From Acidimicrobiaceae bacterium (GTDB lineage Bacteria > Actinomycetota > Acidimicrobiia > Acidimicrobiales > RAAP-2), in contig PLZW01000032.1 of assembly GCA_003153575.1 (NCBI GenBank), positions 21,424-85,423 of the forward strand: 64,000 bases of DNA. Direction: 5' to 3'. The notes beneath the pieces are model-generated. The model had not been told where the DNA came from. It ran no database searches and was given only the letters and a program-made list of their open reading frames with translations. This document shows positions 61,946 through 64,000 of the stretch, piece by piece. The stretch's first letter is position 1. The number at the start of each line of letters is the position of its first letter. The position numbers and the translations under genes were made by a program.

Positions 61946-62359
61946 ATGCCGCCTCTTAGGTTAGCCAGGACATCAGATCTGCCATCGGTCCAGGCGTTGA
62001 TCGCGACTGCCTATGAGAGCTATCTGAATCGGATGGACCGGCCCCCAGCTCCGATCGGTCGCGACTACAACGCGGCGGTCGAAGCGGGCACCCTCTGGGT
62101 GGCCGGCGAGCCCGTAGCCGGTCTCATCTCATTCGTCCGCACCGACGACAGCCTGCTCATCGAGAACGTCGCTGTCGATCCCTCCGCACAGGGCGCCGGG
62201 CTTGGTCGTCACTTGATGGATTTTGCCGAGCAGGAGGCCATCCGCCTGCAGCTCCCGCGCCTCGTTCTCTACACAAACGAGGTCATGGTGGAGAACCTCG
62301 CCTTCTACGCCCACCTCGGATACGTCGAAGTAGAGCGACGGTATATCGCCCGTTTCTGA
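61946..62359 (+). CDS. GNAT family N-acetyltransferase
   Basis: The 137-residue protein has the strand ENVAVDPSAQGAGLGRHLMD (motif A, QGAGLG) and the C-terminal ENLAFYAHLGY typical of GNAT enzymes. ATG 61946 is chosen with a GAAAGGG site upstream. The longer open frame upstream is shadow opposite the START-fold gene. Substrate unknown. Confidence 0.88.
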   Translation: MPPLRLARTSDLPSVQALIATAYESYLNRMDRPPAPIGRDYNAAVEAGTLWVAGEPVAGLISFVRTDDSLLIENVAVDPSAQGAGLGRHLMDFAEQEAIRLQLPRLVLYTNEVMVENLAFYAHLGYVEVERRYIARF

Positions 62360-62524
62360 CTAGCCGTCATGGTCGGTGCCGGAGAATCCAGCAAATTTAT
62401 GGTGTCGGAGTGACCTCAAGCTTTGTGGCCCAAGACCCGATGACTGCAGGGACGGACTGCAAATGGAATCTGGCGATGACAAATACCAGTCTTTAGGTCT
62501 GGTCACGGCGAGGAGCCTTCGACG

Positions 62525-63832
62525 TTGGATTCTGAAATCAGTAGTGACGCTTCGGTCGGCTCATCTGTGGCCAATCTCGATCGGTCTCGCCGAAGGCGAC
62601 CACAGCAACCCGGCACCAAAGTGGTACTCATAGCGCTTTGGATCATTGCCCTCCTCACAACGGTGGTGCTCATTCATCAGCGCTATCGAGGAGCGGTGTC
62701 GGGCAGCATCGGCGCGGACTTCCTGATCTACCTGCACGCCGCCCATCTAGTGGCGGCCGGGCACAGCCCCTATCAGAGCAACGGCTTGTTTCTCTACCCA
62801 CCAATACTCCCCCTTGTCCTTGCCCCTTTCGTCCATGCTTCGCCTATCCACGTCTTTCGAGCTTGGACCGTTCTCGAGCTCGCTGCGCTACTTGTCGGGA
62901 TTGGCGCCTTCGTCGCCATGCAGGCATCGAAGCTCCGATCGTGGATGCAGCCGGTCCTATTCATCTTCTGTACTGTTACGGTCTTCCATTTCTGGCCGCT
63001 GACAGTCGGTCTCTTTTTAGGTCAAGCCGATGCCTTCGTATTCGCCGCACTGATGCTGTCGGCATGGGCAGCCAATCGAGGCTGGCCCGCCACACGCGGC
63101 GGGCTCATCGGAGTCTCTGGGCTGCTCAAGACGTGGCCCGCTGCCGTTGTGGTGGCAGTATTCCAAAAGGGTACAGAGCGTCGAATTCGAGCAGTAGCGG
63201 CATTCGTAGTGACGATCCTGATCGCCCCACTGCTTGCAGTCGCATTTGGAGGTGGATCCGGCCTCGTAGAGTTCGTGAAGTCGGTCATCTCGGCCAGATC
63301 CCAGCATCTAGTGAGTGACTCGGCGTGGGGAGCACCAAGCTTGCTTTTCTCGAACAGCGGACTAGCTCATCCAGTTTTCGTCTCTGCTCCCCTCCATGTG
63401 CTGAGTACCGCGGCACTATTGACATGGGTATTCGGACTCTTGATCGTGGCTCTTCGTACGTCTGGCGACAAGATCATGTGCACGTGGAATGTGACGTTCT
63501 GCATCGTGCTGCTCCTTCCGATTTCACACCTGGCCTACACCCTCTACTGCTTGCCGGTCCTCTGGTTGTGGACTTCTCGCATCCTGGAACGTAGACACCT
63601 CACCTGGCAGCAGTTTCTCGTTCCCGGGGTGCTGATTGTCTGGTGGCTCGTCCAGACGAAGGCGTGGCCGGACTCCGGATCATCGTCTTCGATCAGTGCC
63701 GCGAAGTATTGCGTCGTGTTCGGTGCCAACCTTGTCGCCTGTTCTGCGTCCGTGATCGGTGCCCGAATCTCCGACCAACTGGGACGGTACGTGTCTGACA
63801 GATCTCTCGCACCGCAGACAACGTCGGCCTAG
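62525..63832 (+). CDS. DUF2029 (GT87-type) polytopic membrane protein
   Basis: The 435-residue protein has about ten hydrophobic helices and the family-like SIGADFLIYLHAAHLVAAGHSPYQ loop, where the acidic GADF is near the expected catalytic aspartate of GT87 mannosyltransferases that use polyprenyl-phosphate mannose. A mannosyltransferase role in lipoglycan synthesis is plausible, not shown. The start is TTG 62525 with AGGAG 9 bases upstream. The gene is visibly less GC-rich than the rest of the window (for example 32 G/C of 60 at 63001-63060), suggesting transfer or different ancestry. Confidence 0.82.
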   Translation: MDSEISSDASVGSSVANLDRSRRRRPQQPGTKVVLIALWIIALLTTVVLIHQRYRGAVSGSIGADFLIYLHAAHLVAAGHSPYQSNGLFLYPPILPLVLAPFVHASPIHVFRAWTVLELAALLVGIGAFVAMQASKLRSWMQPVLFIFCTVTVFHFWPLTVGLFLGQADAFVFAALMLSAWAANRGWPATRGGLIGVSGLLKTWPAAVVVAVFQKGTERRIRAVAAFVVTILIAPLLAVAFGGGSGLVEFVKSVISARSQHLVSDSAWGAPSLLFSNSGLAHPVFVSAPLHVLSTAALLTWVFGLLIVALRTSGDKIMCTWNVTFCIVLLLPISHLAYTLYCLPVLWLWTSRILERRHLTWQQFLVPGVLIVWWLVQTKAWPDSGSSSSISAAKYCVVFGANLVACSASVIGARISDQLGRYVSDRSLAPQTTSA

Positions 63833-63921
63833 ATCCGCGTGTCGCCGGGGCAGTGGATGTCTGGACAACGAATGTGACCACTGTTCGTCGAGCAAGCCGA
63901 TTCCAATGGAAGGTGCAGCAC

Positions 63922-64000
63922 GTGACACCATCGTCCAGTCGTCGCCAACTCGACAGGCGGGGCATTGGCACCGAACTGGGTGACGACGCGGGTTTTGCTC
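63922..64000 (+). CDS. Start of a further gene, cut by window edge
   Basis: A GTG at 63922 with GGAAGG 8 bases upstream opens a frame that continues to the window end (26 codons, TPSSSRRQLDRRGIGTELG). The ribosome site and open frame are suggestive, but too little is visible to identify the product. Confidence 0.35.
   Translation, partial: MTPSSSRRQLDRRGIGTELGDDAGFA

Noticed and set aside
1..64000. tRNA, rRNA, insertion sequences, prophage or integrase genes
   Set aside because: No cloverleaf, rRNA stretch, transposase motif or attachment-type repeat was seen when reading the gaps; short or diverged elements could still be missed by eye.

Overview
The window is 64 kb of high-GC bacterial chromosome, densely packed and with very little repeated DNA. 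The gene set points to an actinobacterium. It includes a wax-ester synthase/DGAT, a monomeric isocitrate dehydrogenase, a SigK-like sigma/RskA-like anti-sigma pair, a DevR/DevS-like two-component pair, GTG and TTG starts, and many apparently leaderless genes. The fused LivH-LivM permease and overall style would fit the Acidimicrobiia, but that placement is inference; no 16S rRNA, tRNA or alignment supports it here. I found no CRISPR array, insertion sequence, prophage, rRNA or tRNA.

Layout. 1-3.6 kb (minus): a truncated CcmA-like ABC ATPase, ccdA, gmd and an enoyl-CoA hydratase. 3.6-6.2 kb (plus): a glycosyltransferase with an unusual start, a TetR regulator and a dienelactone hydrolase. 6.2-9.7 kb: the sigma/anti-sigma pair, a DUF4395 membrane protein, a methyltransferase and an acetyltransferase. 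9.7-14.5 kb (minus): a FUSC-type membrane protein, a low-molecular-weight phosphatase, an acyl-CoA dehydrogenase with a candidate operator, and a cold-shock protein. 14.5-18.6 kb: cysS and valS, divergent from one 21-bp gap. 18.6-23.7 kb (minus): a complete branched-chain amino-acid type ABC operon (livK-livHM-livG-livF). 23.8-30.6 kb: lipid-related enzymes (esterase, WES/DGAT), a beta-propeller lipoprotein, an epimerase divergent from a TetR regulator, and an acetyltransferase. 30.6-36.8 kb: a STAS protein, two small proteins, a NarL-type regulator divergent from a GAF-histidine kinase, and an ABC-2 exporter. 36.9-45.8 kb: a PH-like small protein, a phosphonate-monoester-hydrolase-like sulfatase, a Baeyer-Villiger type monooxygenase, an amidase-fold protein lacking one zinc ligand, a YCII/ECF42-type pair, monomeric IDH and a small membrane protein. 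45.9-48.9 kb (minus): a tight five-gene operon (ArsR, two AHSA1 proteins, a methyltransferase, a SpoU RNA methylase) under a 30-bp palindrome. 49-57.3 kb: an N,N-dimethylformamidase-like protein, then a five-gene MacA/MacB-like export operon with two adaptors and a DUF5666-like lipoprotein. 57.3-64 kb: three oxidoreductases, a START-fold protein, an acetyltransferase and a DUF2029 membrane protein in visibly less GC-rich DNA.

Working together. The clearest functional units are the Liv uptake operon, the cytochrome c/thiol-redox pair, the sigma/anti-sigma pair, the ECF42-type unit with its own candidate promoter, the ArsR-controlled operon, and the MacA/MacB-like exporter. A recurring signal is a TANNNT -10 box 6-9 bases before the start codon (14 genes). 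It implies leaderless mRNAs and was used here to choose several starts. Functional calls come from reading motifs by eye; no database search was possible.
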